Program-made: the position numbers and the translations under genes
Assembly: GCA_019426215.1 (NCBI GenBank)
Contig: CM033405.1
Span: forward strand, 30,596,199-30,660,198
Reading direction: 5' to 3'
Source: Buddleja alternifolia
Lineage: Eukaryota; Streptophyta; Magnoliopsida; Lamiales; Scrophulariaceae
Length of the DNA: 64,000 nt
Part shown: piece after piece, positions 46,881 through 57,584 of the stretch
Layout of the letters: each line of letters starts with the position of its first letter
How positions within the stretch are numbered: position 1 is the stretch's first letter
Notes under the pieces: model-generated
What the model saw: only the letters and a program-made list of their open reading frames with translations
Databases searched by the model: none
Told to the model about the DNA's origin: nothing

Positions 46881-46996
46881 ATGCATACAAGGTATATGGA
46901 AAGGACTAACTCAATGAAAGGAGGAGGAAAAAGGAGTTTGGAAGGTGGGGATGATGAAGAGCAGGAGCCAGACAGAAAAAGACCTGCTTTAGCTAG
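46881..46996 (+). pseudogene. CBP60 first coding exon, gene truncated
   Basis: ATG at 46881 encodes MHTRYMERTNSMKGGG, then GDDEEQEPDRKRPALA, the conserved N-terminus of CBP60 calmodulin-binding proteins, and ends in AG|GTAAC at the phase-2 position usual for the family. The next exon (the VIVEAL-type segment) is not found before the viral fragment at 47.6 kb nor in the following kilobases, so the gene is cut off. The exon is undamaged, so a long first intron running beyond a later insertion cannot be excluded, but no continuation is visible. Confidence 0.8.
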
Positions 46997-47585
46997 GTAA
47001 CAAGATTGTTACTATCATCCATTATGTTAGTTTCTGATTGTCGAACTTCGACTATGCGATTTGTGTTCTTCTCTGAGGAAATGCATGATTTTTTGGGTAT
47101 ATTTGGAAATAATAAAGAACACGGGTTGTTTTTTCGTTTAATTTGCGCTTATTTATTGCTATTGGGTCGTGTGCGCATTGTTTGACCAATCTTTTTGCCG
47201 AGCAGAGTCAAGAAATGAGCATTCAGTTACATCACATAAGAACTTGCAAACATTTTCTGTGGATTCCACTTTCAACAAGTATAGACACTGTTTCTTGTTC
47301 TTAATTCGTGATTTACTGTTTTGTTGATAGATAGAGTGCTCCGTAGTATCTTAGTCTTTTGTGTGTTACATGGAGAAACGGTGCAAATCAGGATTAATAC
47401 TTAAATTTGGTATGACTATGTAAGGTGATGTAGGAATGGCACCTTAATTGCAAACTTGTTATAGCTCTTGCATTGCTAAATTTCCCCAAATGTAAATCTA
47501 AATGCTTGCTCGAAATTTTGTAGATCCTGCCATTCCCCTTAGAAGAATAATGCTTGCACTCTAAAAAACACTGAGTAAAAGCCAA
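46997..47585. other. Intron-like sequence after the CBP60 exon
   Basis: Non-coding, T-rich, intron-like DNA. No second CBP60 exon and no other ORF with recognisable similarity. Confidence 0.45.
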
Positions 47586-47629
47586 AATGATATTTTGTGA
47601 TGGATTCCTATAATTGTGAATATGGATGA

Positions 47630-48710
47630 TTGCATAAAACGATATATCAACGATTTATGGATTCCAATCTGAAAGGATTAGAACACATATGTCTCGCATA
47701 TATTGATGACATCATAATCTTTACAAAATTTGATGAAGCAGGTCATGTTTCTGCTGTTAAAAGGGTGTTACAAAGATGTAAAGAAAAGGGTTTGATTATT
47801 TCTAAGAAAAAATCCTTATTAGTTAAATCTAAAGTTGAATACTTAGGTTTAAAAATTGGACGAGGAGGAATTTTAAAATTATCACCTCATACACAAGAAA
47901 AGATCTTACAATTTCCAGATAAGTTACAGGATTGTAAACAGATTCAACGATTTTTGGGTTGTTTGAATTATATTGCAGATCAGGGTTTTCTTAAAGGTCT
48001 TGCAAAACAAAGACGTGTTTTACAAAGAAAAATTTCTGAGAAAACACCATGGCAATGGACGCCAAGCGATACGCAAATAGTCCAAACAATCAAGAACGAT
48101 ATAAACGTTCTACCAGAATTATAAAATCCATCTGACGATGACTTGTTAATTGTGGAAACGGACGCCTCCAAAGATACTTGGGCAGGTTGTCTATTAGCTA
48201 TTCCTCACGGAAAAGCAGTTTTGAATCTTGATCATTATGGAAATCCTTTAACTGATCAGGAAAGAGCGAATAGCTCACATAAGAGAACTTTTAGCAGTTC
48301 AAACACTTCAGGGTAGGTACAAGATACCCTTGAAAGTGCTAGCTTTGAAGCTAAAAAAGAGAAGGAAGTTCTTTTAAATGCTGAGAAACAACCTTTCAAG
48401 TTATGTAAATACTTGAGTGGTACATTCTCAACAACAGAACAGAACTATCCAGTTCATGAACTTGAGACGCTTGCGTGCTTAAAAATTTTAAGTAAATGGA
48501 AAATCGATGTACTAACTACTCTATTTATTTTAAGAACTGATTCAAAATACTTAAAAGGATTTTGGAATTATGCACTTGATGTTTTTCATAATCAAGCGCG
48601 ATTGATTCGATGGAAAATTCGTTTGCATCAATTCAAACCGTATGTATATTCAACTGGTTAAATCTGACAACAATTTTGCAGATACATTGACCAGGGAATG
48701 GAAGGACTAA
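47630..48710 (+). pseudogene. Pararetroviral RT (C-terminal part) and RNase H, broken
   Basis: The RT palm with the catalytic YIDD box is at about 47698-47715, followed by connection-domain sequence (FLGCLNYI). A TAA at 48121 interrupts the frame; the next segment contains ETDAS, the first RNase H catalytic Asp. Further frame breaks lie at about 48240-48400, then TEQNYPVHELE with the RNase H Glu, and RTDSKYLKGF with another acidic residue. It ends DNFADTLTREW near 48700, overlapping the next ORF's start. RT upstream of the YIDD region is missing or unrecognisable. Not functional. Confidence 0.85.
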
Positions 48711-50012
48711 TGAAGTCCATTCAGCACCAGCTGCATCAGAAGGAACAGCAAATTGCTGCTACCAGAGCAAAACTGTCTTCTCAGGAGAGGGAGAGAGATG
48801 CACTAATTCAAATGCTGAAACTCATGTCAGCAACAGCAGGAATCACTGATGATTCTACAACAGCAGCTCCAGAAGCAGCAAAACCAGCAGCTCCAGCAGC
48901 ACCTAAAGAAAAGCTTTCACCAGAAGGTTCTTCATCAGCCAAGAAACCAGCCAAATGGAGTGAATTGGCAGAAATCGATGAACAGGTAGCACAAGCAACC
49001 AAACAGAAGAATTGGTATGTCATCTTTGACGGACCATTCCGTGGAATCTACAACGATTGGGCTATTGCTAGCCAGCACATCACTGGAAAGAGAGTCACAC
49101 ACAAATCTTACTCCAGTAAAGAAGAGGCGAATGAGGCATTAAATCCCTCATACAAGAATGTCCTAAAAACTCAGGCAAAGGGTAAGGACAAGATGGTTAC
49201 ATTGGGGCAGATTAAGATCCCCATAGCTGATCGGGTTAAAGGAGTAATGTCCGTTAACCAAAAACAGGAACAGAAGATGGTTACATTCGAGAAGTTCCAA
49301 CGAATAATGGACTCACTGATCCATTACAAAGACGTTCACACGACCATGGGTTTTTACCCAATAATGAAGAACAAGTGTCCGAAGGCTATCTTCCTACCGG
49401 ATTCACCAGCTCTACCAGCCTGGGAGTACTTTATTCACGGTTTTGTGGATACAGTCTATATTCAGACACTTAATGAGATTATCGAGTTTCCAGAGAAAAT
49501 TCAGAAGATAATCAAGGCGTATTTTTTCAATTACGCAAGGGAGAAGGAAATCTTTCATGGTTTCATCATACCCAATTTTTAATGATGAAAAGAAGATGGT
49601 TGTCCCAAGTCTCATGACAATCAGAATTGGAGTCTCAAAAGGAGAATTTCCTCTGAGAGAAGAAATCACCAGAGATCAATTAAATGATCAAATGGATATT
49701 GCAGGGTTGTCCAGTGTTTACAATTGCTCAAACCGGATAACCAATAAAAGCACCATTAAAGTCCTATATACGAGTAATACCATGCTCATGTATTCGCAGG
49801 GCAATATCAAGATCACTGAAGCAAGGATGAAGGTGGTATCAAAGTTTGAATCACCATATTATTGCTTTGATGGACTATTGACAGATCTACCTGAAGATCT
49901 GAAGCAGAAACTCTGCGATAAAATATGTTCTTCCGAAGAACATATGTGCCACTACTGTTGCGACAACACCAGTAAGGCCGAGATAGAAGACAAGGACTTC
50001 CTAGCAGAATGA
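48698..50012 (+). pseudogene. Viroplasmin (TAV-like) ORF of the endogenous pararetrovirus, frameshifted
   Basis: The first section (48698-49582, 294 codons) begins with a predicted coiled coil (Gln/Lys/Glu-rich, residues 1-50), an Ala/Pro linker, then a viroplasmin domain (WYVIFDGPFRGIY at about residues 107-119), the RNase H1-N-like fold found in caulimovirid inclusion-body/transactivator proteins. Near 49560-49580 the frame changes, and the second section (49557-50012) continues to the stop at 50010-50012 with a C-terminal Cys/His cluster (CHYCC). Combined length of about 435 codons would suit the family. The frame break lies near a T5 run. Confidence 0.82.
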
Positions 50013-50029
50013 TGTAAGAGGTGACATCA
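50010..50029 (+). promoter_or_regulatory. as-1-like element of the pararetroviral promoter
   Basis: TGATGTAAGAGGTGACATCA resembles the as-1 element of caulimovirid promoters: two TGAC(G)-like half-sites 12 bp apart. It lies just after the viroplasmin ORF, where such promoters sit. It overlaps the ORF's stop codon. The rest of the promoter is cut off at about 50034. Confidence 0.6.
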
Positions 50030-50034
50030 TCAGC

Positions 50035-50345
50035 AATAATAACCCGACGACCAGTGTAGCGTGAACTGATAATATTGTTGCTATTTACCTTGCCCTGCTA
50101 AGATATTTATATTAGAGAGAACATGTTAGTTCTGTACGCTCGTTTTTATGGTTGTAACTGATATATTCATTTTGTACTGTTGTTGGTCTACATGTTTGTG
50201 TCGGGTTATTTTTAAGAACTCTCGGAACTCCAAGTTTGATGTTCCTCTATACATATGATGTTGAATGTATAGCATGCTTATAGAGCATAAATGAATGATG
50301 AGGGGTGTTTTAATAATTTGAATTAATTCTTAGGAAAATAGTTTG
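50035..50345 (+). repeat. BIO1 3' flank, copy 4 (first part)
   Basis: It starts at AACCCGACGACCAGTGTAGC, exactly where copy 2 also starts, and runs colinear with 40630-40940 to TTAGGAAAATAGTTTGTA. A 1.36-kb insertion follows. Confidence 0.8.
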
Positions 50346-51706
50346 TACTAGCGACAAAGGCACACTCGTTGTGTGTGCAATTAAAATGATCCATAATAAC
50401 TTCATGGTACAAATATATTTACATCCAAAGTTGGTTAAGTGCTAATATGTATAACTTAGTTGTCCATTTTTTGTGAAAAAGAAAAAACAATAGACCAAAA
50501 AAAAGAAAAGAAAACAACATCTACATATTTGCACTTTGACGTATTTTTTGGAATGAAAATTAAAATATCATTTCTTAAATATAATTTTAAATATTCCCTA
50601 CATTCTACACATCTATACTCAGCACAACATCTTTACTTAAAATCAAAATAAATACAACCCCGTAGCACAATCTAAAAGGATAAATTAAACTTAATAATTA
50701 TCTTAAAATTATTAAAATGAAGAAACCATACCATAAGAAATTAAGAATCAACCCTTCCGCTTCTTGCAACAAAAATCGTACGCACCACCTCAAAACTCGA
50801 ATAGTCCAATTGATACTTCAAAAGGCTGCTTGCAAGAAAAAATGTTAGAAGATATGAATAGTAAAAGTCATTTAATTAATTACTTCACATTTAACAAAAA
50901 AAAAGTAATAACACAAAATAGTAATAATTATCTTAAAGAATGCATCTTGTTCCCGTGAAAGTCCTCGGACTCCCAAACCCATGTATGGGTTTTCACTCTT
51001 TTAGAATTGCTCTATTACAACATAACACTAATATTTTTTTATTTAAAAGAGTAGAATTTCAAAAAATTTAAAGAATATAACACTAGTTGTCCTGAAATTG
51101 CTTATTCATCAGCTTTTTTGGAAAAAATGTGGATGCAAATTGTGACCAGGCTCACTCATGGAAACGGTTGTTGCAAAATATAAAGGTGCATGGGAGTTAT
51201 TGGTGGTTATTGCCAGGTATAGCGGGTTGTGGAGCACTATTTTCTCTTTCTTTTTTTATTTTTTTGACATTATCCAAAAAAAATTCAAAATGAAGCAATT
51301 TACCTTTTTAGTCTAGTGTAAGTTGGATGACCATCCCCTGGAAGAAACCGTCCGAAAAAAGAAGCATTTTTCAAATGTTTAAGAAGGTTATTTTAGGCAA
51401 CACACATTTGGCATACCAAGATAGTTACTCTAATGTCTTGAGCCTTAATAAATAGTATAGATTACAAACCTCGTTCATGGGAAGAAAGCAATCTACTTCC
51501 TTCTTTCTCTATCTTGGTTGCAGTTGCTGCCCTTGTTGGTTCACGAGTTCCGTCGTTTGTTTAGTCTCCCGGGTTAAAGGCGCCAGCCGTTGACTAGCCA
51601 ACCAGAAAGACAGTCCAGTTTGAACCCATCCCAAGAACGAACACTCTCCTATTGCAAGGTGAGGCTCCTCACCAACTAGCTAATCAGACGCAAGCCCCTC
51701 TGGTAT
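50346..51706. mobile_element. Unclassified 1.36-kb insertion with Pol III-like boxes
   Basis: Bounded by comparison with copy 3 (GTTTGTA|TTATAACC at about 40945). On the minus strand the right end opens TACCAGAGGGGC, with an A-box-like TAGCTAGTTGG (51672-51682) and a B-box-like GGTTCAAACTG (51616-51626), so a tRNA-derived SINE head may form its right end. The remainder (50346-51400) is AT-rich with no ORF. GGTGAGGCTCCTCACC forms a short hairpin beside the A box. Confidence 0.5.
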
Positions 51707-52218
51707 AACCTTTCAGTAAATGCCGAAACGTGTTCTGTTCCTCATTTTCTAAAACTGCCTTTTCTACGCGTAAATACATTTTCAGTATTCATCTCTTTCA
51801 AAAATGTCAAATTCTTATTTTGTTTCTCTATTTGTAAAAGCCGAATATGGTATTGTTCAATCTAGTTGGAAGTTTATTGAGTTTCAATAATTGTATTTGA
51901 ACTTTGATTTGATAGTCAATTGAGCTGTGCTTGGATAATTGAGTCGAATTAGAATCGATCTCGGGCGGTGTGATATTTTTACACATTTTCATCAATTTTT
52001 TGATTAATTAAGTTGAGATCATATCTAACAAAAAAATGTGTTCAAACTTGAATCAATATTAAATGTATTTTTTATTTTTTGATTACACATTAAACGAATC
52101 AAATCTAAATAAACCCTTAAACCCAATCTCTCTGAACGTCGGGTAGCTTAATTTGTTTTACCATCTTAAATATTTTTTGCATTGAGAATACACAACTTGT
52201 TTTCGACCTATTCTTTTA
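51707..52218 (+). repeat. BIO1 3' flank, copy 4 (second part)
   Basis: Matches 40946-41090 (AACCTTTCAGTAAATG, GCCTTTTCTACG) and then 41515-41825 up to CGACCTATTCTTTTA, where the fold-back element begins. Confidence 0.78.
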
Positions 52219-52421
52219 GACCGTGTTTGGATTGATGTATTTGAACTTGGGGATATCAAATTTCTTGTTCAAATCCATTCTTTGCTGTTTGGCCCCAATT
52301 CTAAATGAATGGATTTCAAATCCATTTTAGGGCTGAGTGGATTTGAAGCCCATTTTCTAACGGATTTCAAATCCACTCCTATACCCTTTCATTTGAAATC
52401 TACTCCAACTAAAATCAACAC

Positions 52422-54050
52422 ACTTTTTACACACATTTACACACACATTGAACTTTTTATACACATATTCACACACACTACACATTTTTTACACACATTG
52501 CATATTTTTTACACACACTGCACACATTTTACAAGCAATGCACACTTTTTACACACACTGCATATTTTTAATACACATTGCACACTTTTTACACACATTG
52601 CCCATATTTTCACACACACTCCATACTTTTTACACACACTACACATATTTTCACACACACTGCACAATTTTTAGACACACTGCACAATTTTTACACACAC
52701 TGCACACTATTTACACTTACACACACTGCGCACATTTTCACACTTACACACACTGCCCACATTTTCACACACACTCCATACTTTTTACACACACTGCACA
52801 ATTTTTAGATACACTGCACACTATTTACACACACTGCAAACTTTTTATACACACTACATATTTTTTACACATAGTGTACACTTTTTACACACACTCCATA
52901 CTTTTTACACACAACACACTTTTTATACACAACACATTTTTTTACACACATTGCAAATTTTCTACACACACTGCATACTTTTTACACAAACTGCACACTT
53001 TTTTATACACACTGTACATTTTTTACACACACTACACACTTTTTACATACACAACATACTTTTTACATACACAACACACTTTTGCACACACTGCACATAT
53101 TTTCACACACACAACACACTTTTTACACAACATATTTTTTACATACATTACACATTTTTTACACATAACGCACACTTTTTACACACAATGCACATATTTT
53201 CACACACACTACACACTTTTTACACACAATGCACATATTTTCACACACACTACACACTTTTTACACACACTGCACTTTTTTACACACTTTTTACACACTG
53301 CACATATTTTACACATAATGCACACTTTTTACATACGCTGCACATATTTTACACACAATGCACACTTTTTACATACACTGCCCACATTTTCACACACGCT
53401 CCATACTTTTTACACACACTGCACACTATTTATACACACTGCAAATTTTTTACACACACTGCACACTATTTACACACATTGCAAAAAATGTTTCACACAC
53501 TACATATTTTTTTACACATAATTCACACTTTTTACACACACTGCACACATTTTCACACACACTCCATACTTTTTAAATACATAACACATTTTTTACACAC
53601 ACTCATTTTCACACATTGCAACTTTTTACACACTGCACACTTTTTACACACACTGTACACTTTTTACATACACAACACACTTTTTACACACACTGCACAC
53701 TTTTTACACACACAACACACTTTTTACACACTGCACATTTTCACACACACAACATATTTTGTACACACATTACACAATTTTTACACATTATGCACACTTT
53801 TTACACACAATGCCACTTTTTACACATACATAACACCTAATTTACATACATTGCACACATTTACACATTCAGAGCATATTTTTTTACATACACTGCACAT
53901 ATTTACACAAATAGAGCACATATTTTACACACACCACATATTTTCATACACGATACACACTGCACACATTCACACATACAGAGCACATATTTTATATACA
54001 CTACATACTTTTTGCACATATTACACACTTTTTACAAACACTGAACACAT
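52422..54050 (+). repeat. Satellite left arm (TTTTTACACACACTGCACAC units)
   Basis: About 1.6 kb of 17-25 bp units such as TTTTTACACACACTGCACAC, with variants TTTTCACACACAC. Long stop-free frames (up to 389 codons of HTLHTFYTH type) are by-products. Confidence 0.85.
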
Positions 54051-55815
54051 TGTATGTGTAAATGTGTGTCTTGTGTGTAAAATGTATATAGTGTGTATAA
54101 AAAGTGTGCATTTTATGTAGATGTGTGTTGTGTGCGTAAAAATTCTGCATTATTTGTAAATGTGTGTTGTATGTGTAAAAAGCGTGCAGTTTGTGTAAAT
54201 AGTCTGCAAAATGTATGTAGTGTGTGTAAAAAATATGTATTGTGTGTGTCAATGTATTTGGTGTGTGTAAAAGTATGTAATATGTGTAAAAAGAGTATTG
54301 TGTGCATAAAAAGTGTGCAGTGTGTGTGTAAATGTGTTTAGTTTGTGTAAAATGTGTGCAATGTGTGTAAAAAGTGTGTAAAAAATGTGCATGTGTGTAA
54401 AAAGTGCGCAGTGTGTAAAAAGTATGTTTTGCGTGTAAGAAGTGTGTAATCTGTGTAAATAGTGTGCAATGTGTATAAAATATATGTAGTATGTATAAAT
54501 ATGTGTAGTGTGTGTAAAAAATATGTAGCGTGTGTGTTAATATTTTTAGTATGTGTAATGCGTGTAAAAAGTTTGTTGTGTGTGTAAAAAGTGTGCAGTG
54601 TGTGTGTAAATGTGTGTAGTTTGTGTAAAAAGTGTGCACTGTGTGTAAAAAATATGTTGTGCGTGTAAGAAGTGTGCAGTGTGTGTAAAATATGTGTAGT
54701 GTGTGTAAAAAATATGTAGTGTGTGTAAAAAGTGTGTTGTGCATGTAAGAAGTGTGCACTGTGTGTAAATGTGTGTATTGTGTGTAAAATGTATGTAAAA
54801 AATATGCAATGGGTGTAAAAGTGTGTTGTGCCTACAGAAGTGTCCAGTTTGTGTAAATGTGTGTAAAATATGTGTAAAAAGTGTGCAGTGTGTGTAAAAT
54901 ATATGTAGTGTGTTTAAAAAATATGTAGTGTGTTGTACGTGAAAAAAGTGTGCAGTGTGTGTAAATATGTGTAGTGTGTGTAAAATATATGTAAAAAATA
55001 TATAGTGTGCGTAAAAAGTGTGTTGTGCATATAAGAAGTGTGCAGTGTGTGTAAATGTGTGTGAAGTATGTGTAAAAAGTGTACAGTGTGTGTAAAAAAT
55101 ATGTAGTATGTGTGTAAAAAGTGTGTTGTGCATGTAAGAAGTGTGCAGTGTGTGTAAATCTGCATAGTGTGTGTAAAATGTATGTAAAAAATATGCAGTG
55201 CGTAGTGTGTGTAAAATGTATGTAAAAAATATGCAGTGCGTAGTGTGTGTGTAAAATGTATGTAAAAAATATGCAGTGTGTTGTGTGTATAAAAAGCGTG
55301 CAGTGTGTGTAAATGTGTAAAATATGTTGTGCATATAAGAACTGTGTGTAAATGTGTAAAAAGTGTGTGTAAAAAATGTGTTGTGCATATAAGAAGTGTA
55401 CAGTTTGTGTAAAATATATGCAAAAAGTGTGCAGTCAGTGTAAACAATGTGTAGTGTGTGTGTAAGATATATGTAAATGTGTGTAGCGTGTCTATAAAAA
55501 GTGTGCAGTGTGTGTAAATATGTGTAGTGTGTGTAAAAAATATACAGTGAGTGTAAAAATTGTGTTGTGCGTATAAGAAGTGTGTAGTGTGTAAAAAATA
55601 TGTAGTGTATATAAAAAGTGTGTTGTGCATGTAAGAAGTGTGCAGTATGTGTAAGTGTGTGTAAAATATATGTAAAAAATATGCAGTGTGTGTAAAATGT
55701 GTTGTGTGCATATAAAAAATGTGCAGTGTGTATGTAAATGTGCAAAATGTGTGCAGTGTGTTGTGTGAGTAAAAAATGTGCAGTGTGTGTAAAATATGTG
55801 TAATTGTGTGTAGTG
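54051..55815 (-). repeat. Satellite right arm, inverted copies
   Basis: About 1.76 kb of the reverse complement (GTGTGCAGTGTGTGTAAAAA). Arm lengths are nearly equal, so the element can fold almost completely. Confidence 0.85.
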
Positions 55816-56033
55816 TAATGTAAAAATCAAATAAAATTTTGAAAAATTTCAAATGTTTTAGGATTTGTAATCAAACAATGAATTTGAAGTCTATGGATTT
55901 GAGAATACTTTTATAAATCCATATATAGCCAAACAAGGTATTTCTAATGGTGTGGATTTCAAATCCAAGGGATTTAAAACCCATTCATTTCAAACCCCTT
56001 GCCAAATCCAAATCCATCAATTCAAACACAGCC

Positions 56034-56305
56034 TTAGGCCCACACCTCATCTCCAAAAGACTACACGCAACACTAAAAGCTATTTATCCAAAAATAAACA
56101 CTCTTTATCACTTGGTTTTGAAAAGACAAAAAACAATCATAATAATCTAAATCAACTTAACTGGTCAAATTCTAGCCTTAATTAAATTTTCTCACATATA
56201 ACTATCACATAAAAGTTGAGATAAAAACATTACTATGCATAGTATGCATGAAGACAAATAGGAAATATGTCAAGCATCAATATAAATAGTTTAATAGTTC
56301 AAACA
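56034..56305 (+). repeat. BIO1 3' flank, copy 4 (third part)
   Basis: Continues copy 4 after the fold-back element: CCCACACCTCATCTCCAAAAG, CAACACTAAAAGCTATTTATCC, AAAAGTTGAGATAAAAACAT. It resumes after the SINE to about 56700 (TAAGTACACATGAACT, ATACCGTCGAGAGTATT). Confidence 0.78.
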
Positions 56306-56320
56306 GAGATTCCACCATTT

Positions 56321-56538
56321 TTTTTTTATAGAAGCGATTACAACATCATATTGTATCAATTACAAGAAAATCTATTACAAGTAATAGCAAATACAATCGT
56401 AGACTATTAACTAATACAAACTAACTACCATCTAAGTAAAGAGAACACCCACATACATCAGTATTCAGTGGGAGTCGAACCCACAACCTCTTGGTTATGG
56501 GGCCTCAACCTTAACCAACTAGGTTAGATATCATTGGC
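56321..56538 (-). mobile_element. tRNA-derived SINE
   Basis: On the minus strand the head holds an A box (TAACCTAGTTGG, 56515-56526) and a B box (GGTTCGACTCC, 56471-56481) at tRNA-like spacing, then a non-tRNA body and an A-rich tail (T run on the plus strand at 56318-56327). GAGATTCCACCATTT occurs at both ends (56306-56320 and 56539-56553), a 15-bp target duplication typical of LINE-mobilised SINEs. The 3' body resembles 36420-36530. Confidence 0.85.
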
Positions 56539-56739
56539 GAGATTCCACCATTTACTTACTCTCTTAAATTCAAGTGTGTACGTACTGGTAAGTACACATG
56601 AACTATGTAATAACATGGCCTAGACGAATCAAGCCAATCAACGTAAATACTCTTTTTATACCGTCGAGAGTATTTTAGTACTTTCATGTATAAACTCATT
56701 CGTGGAATTGGGACATTATTTCTCCGATTTTTTGGTAGC

Positions 56740-57470
56740 CAGATGTCGATCTCATCCGATCTGTTCTTCGTGTGATTGGTCCGTATTTGGCATTTTACAA
56801 AAGATGGGTTTTTTTCAGTTAAGAGTGCTTATCACTTAGCTATGGAAGTTAGTAGGAGAAAGAAGCAATTGTATCAGGGAGGTTCAAGTTCTTCTTGCAA
56901 TAGTGATTGGAGGTTTGTTTGGCATGCTAAAGTTCCGAATAAAATTAAGGTTTTCGCATGGCGCCTTGCTCGAGATATCTTGCCTACGGGACTGAATCTA
57001 AAGCGAAAACGGTGTCGAGTGGATTGCATTTGCCCCGCGTGTAAGTTTGAGGGCGAATCAGTGAAGCATGTTTTCTTTGACTGTCACTTTGCACGTCAGG
57101 TGGGAAATGGACAAGGGTGACTTTTGTTAATTTCTTATTACATGTTGGGCTATGTGGGATAATATTCATTCTTCTCCATGGGACAGTACTGTTGAGTTTT
57201 CTAGAAATTACATGACTGCTTTTTCCATTTTACGTCCTATGGGATCCCCAACAAACTTATCACCAGCTTTACCTTCTGTTTGGATACCGCCACCTGTGGA
57301 TTGGGTGAAAATTAATTTCGATGGTGCTGTGTTTTCGGAACACGATGGAATCGGGACAGGGTATGTGGTTCATGATCATGTGGGTTCGTGTTTAGGTTGG
57401 GGTATGCGGTTTTGGGAAAAAACTACTGATCCTCTTTTAGCAGAAGCGTTTGCTGCACGAGATGATTCAT
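56740..57470 (+). pseudogene. LINE 3' end: RT zinc-binding and RNase H domains
   Basis: 56776-57118 reads IWHFTKDGFFSVKSAYHLA, then FVWHAKVPNKIKVFAWRLA, then CRVDCICPACKFEGESVKHVFFDCHFA, the zf-RVT domain of plant L1-type LINEs (Cys/Cys/His/Cys). After a stop and gap, 57300-57462 reads WVKINFDGAVFSEHDGIG and LAEAFAARD, the RNase H-like domain with its Asp. RT catalytic motifs are not present, so it is a 5'-truncated copy with stops. Confidence 0.82.
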
Positions 57471-57584
57471 TTTTCTATGCCATAACCAACCCGTTTTATA
57501 AGTTGCACGAGATGATTTATAAGCTGAGAGATTGTCTTGAAGTTGAGGTGATTCATTTTTCTATGCCATAACCAACCCGTTTTA
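57463..57584. repeat. Duplicated 36-bp segment at the LINE/copia junction
   Basis: TGATTCATTTTTCTATGCC and the following 17 bases occur at 57463-57498 and 57549-57584, 86 bp apart. CACGAGATGATT is repeated in between. Coding from the LINE (+) and copia (-) meets here. Confidence 0.8.

Larger units (their letters stand above)
47586..50034 (+). mobile_element. Endogenous pararetrovirus (Caulimoviridae) fragment
   Basis: Reverse transcriptase and RNase H remains are followed directly by a viroplasmin-domain ORF and an as-1-like promoter motif. An RT ORF next to a viroplasmin/TAV ORF occurs in caulimo-, soymo-, cavemo-, solendo- and related genera but not in badnaviruses. Movement, coat and protease regions and the N-terminal half of RT are absent. 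The right edge abuts BIO1 3'-flank copy 4. Stops and frameshifts show it is a decayed genomic copy. Confidence 0.85.
52219..56033. mobile_element. 3.8-kb fold-back element with inverted satellite core
   Basis: The left end GACCGTGTTTGGATTGATG pairs with the right end (reverse complement GGCTGTGTTTGAATTGATG). TTA flanks both sides (52216-52218, 56034-56036). Paralogous copies at 36130 and 41820 lack the element and contain a single TTCTTTTA, proving an insertion. Subterminal zones carry GGATTTCAAATCC palindromes. The core is a 3.4-kb satellite that flips strand near 54050. The TTA duplication and end style suggest a PIF/Harbinger-type non-autonomous element. No transposase. Confidence 0.85.

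Noticed and set aside
51660..51690. Helitron 3' end (hairpin plus CTAG)
   Set aside because: GGTGAGGCTCCTCACC is only two bases from CTAG, closer than usual, and the true insertion edge by comparison is 51706.
52448..55852. Several 250-400-codon frames of FYTHCTLFTH type on both strands
   Set aside because: By-products of the CA/GT satellite arms; overlapping frames are open at once, as expected for repeats.
56465..56530. Possible tRNA gene on the minus strand
   Set aside because: A and B boxes are good, but acceptor-stem pairing is not evident and a 15-bp target duplication plus A-rich tail mark it as a SINE.
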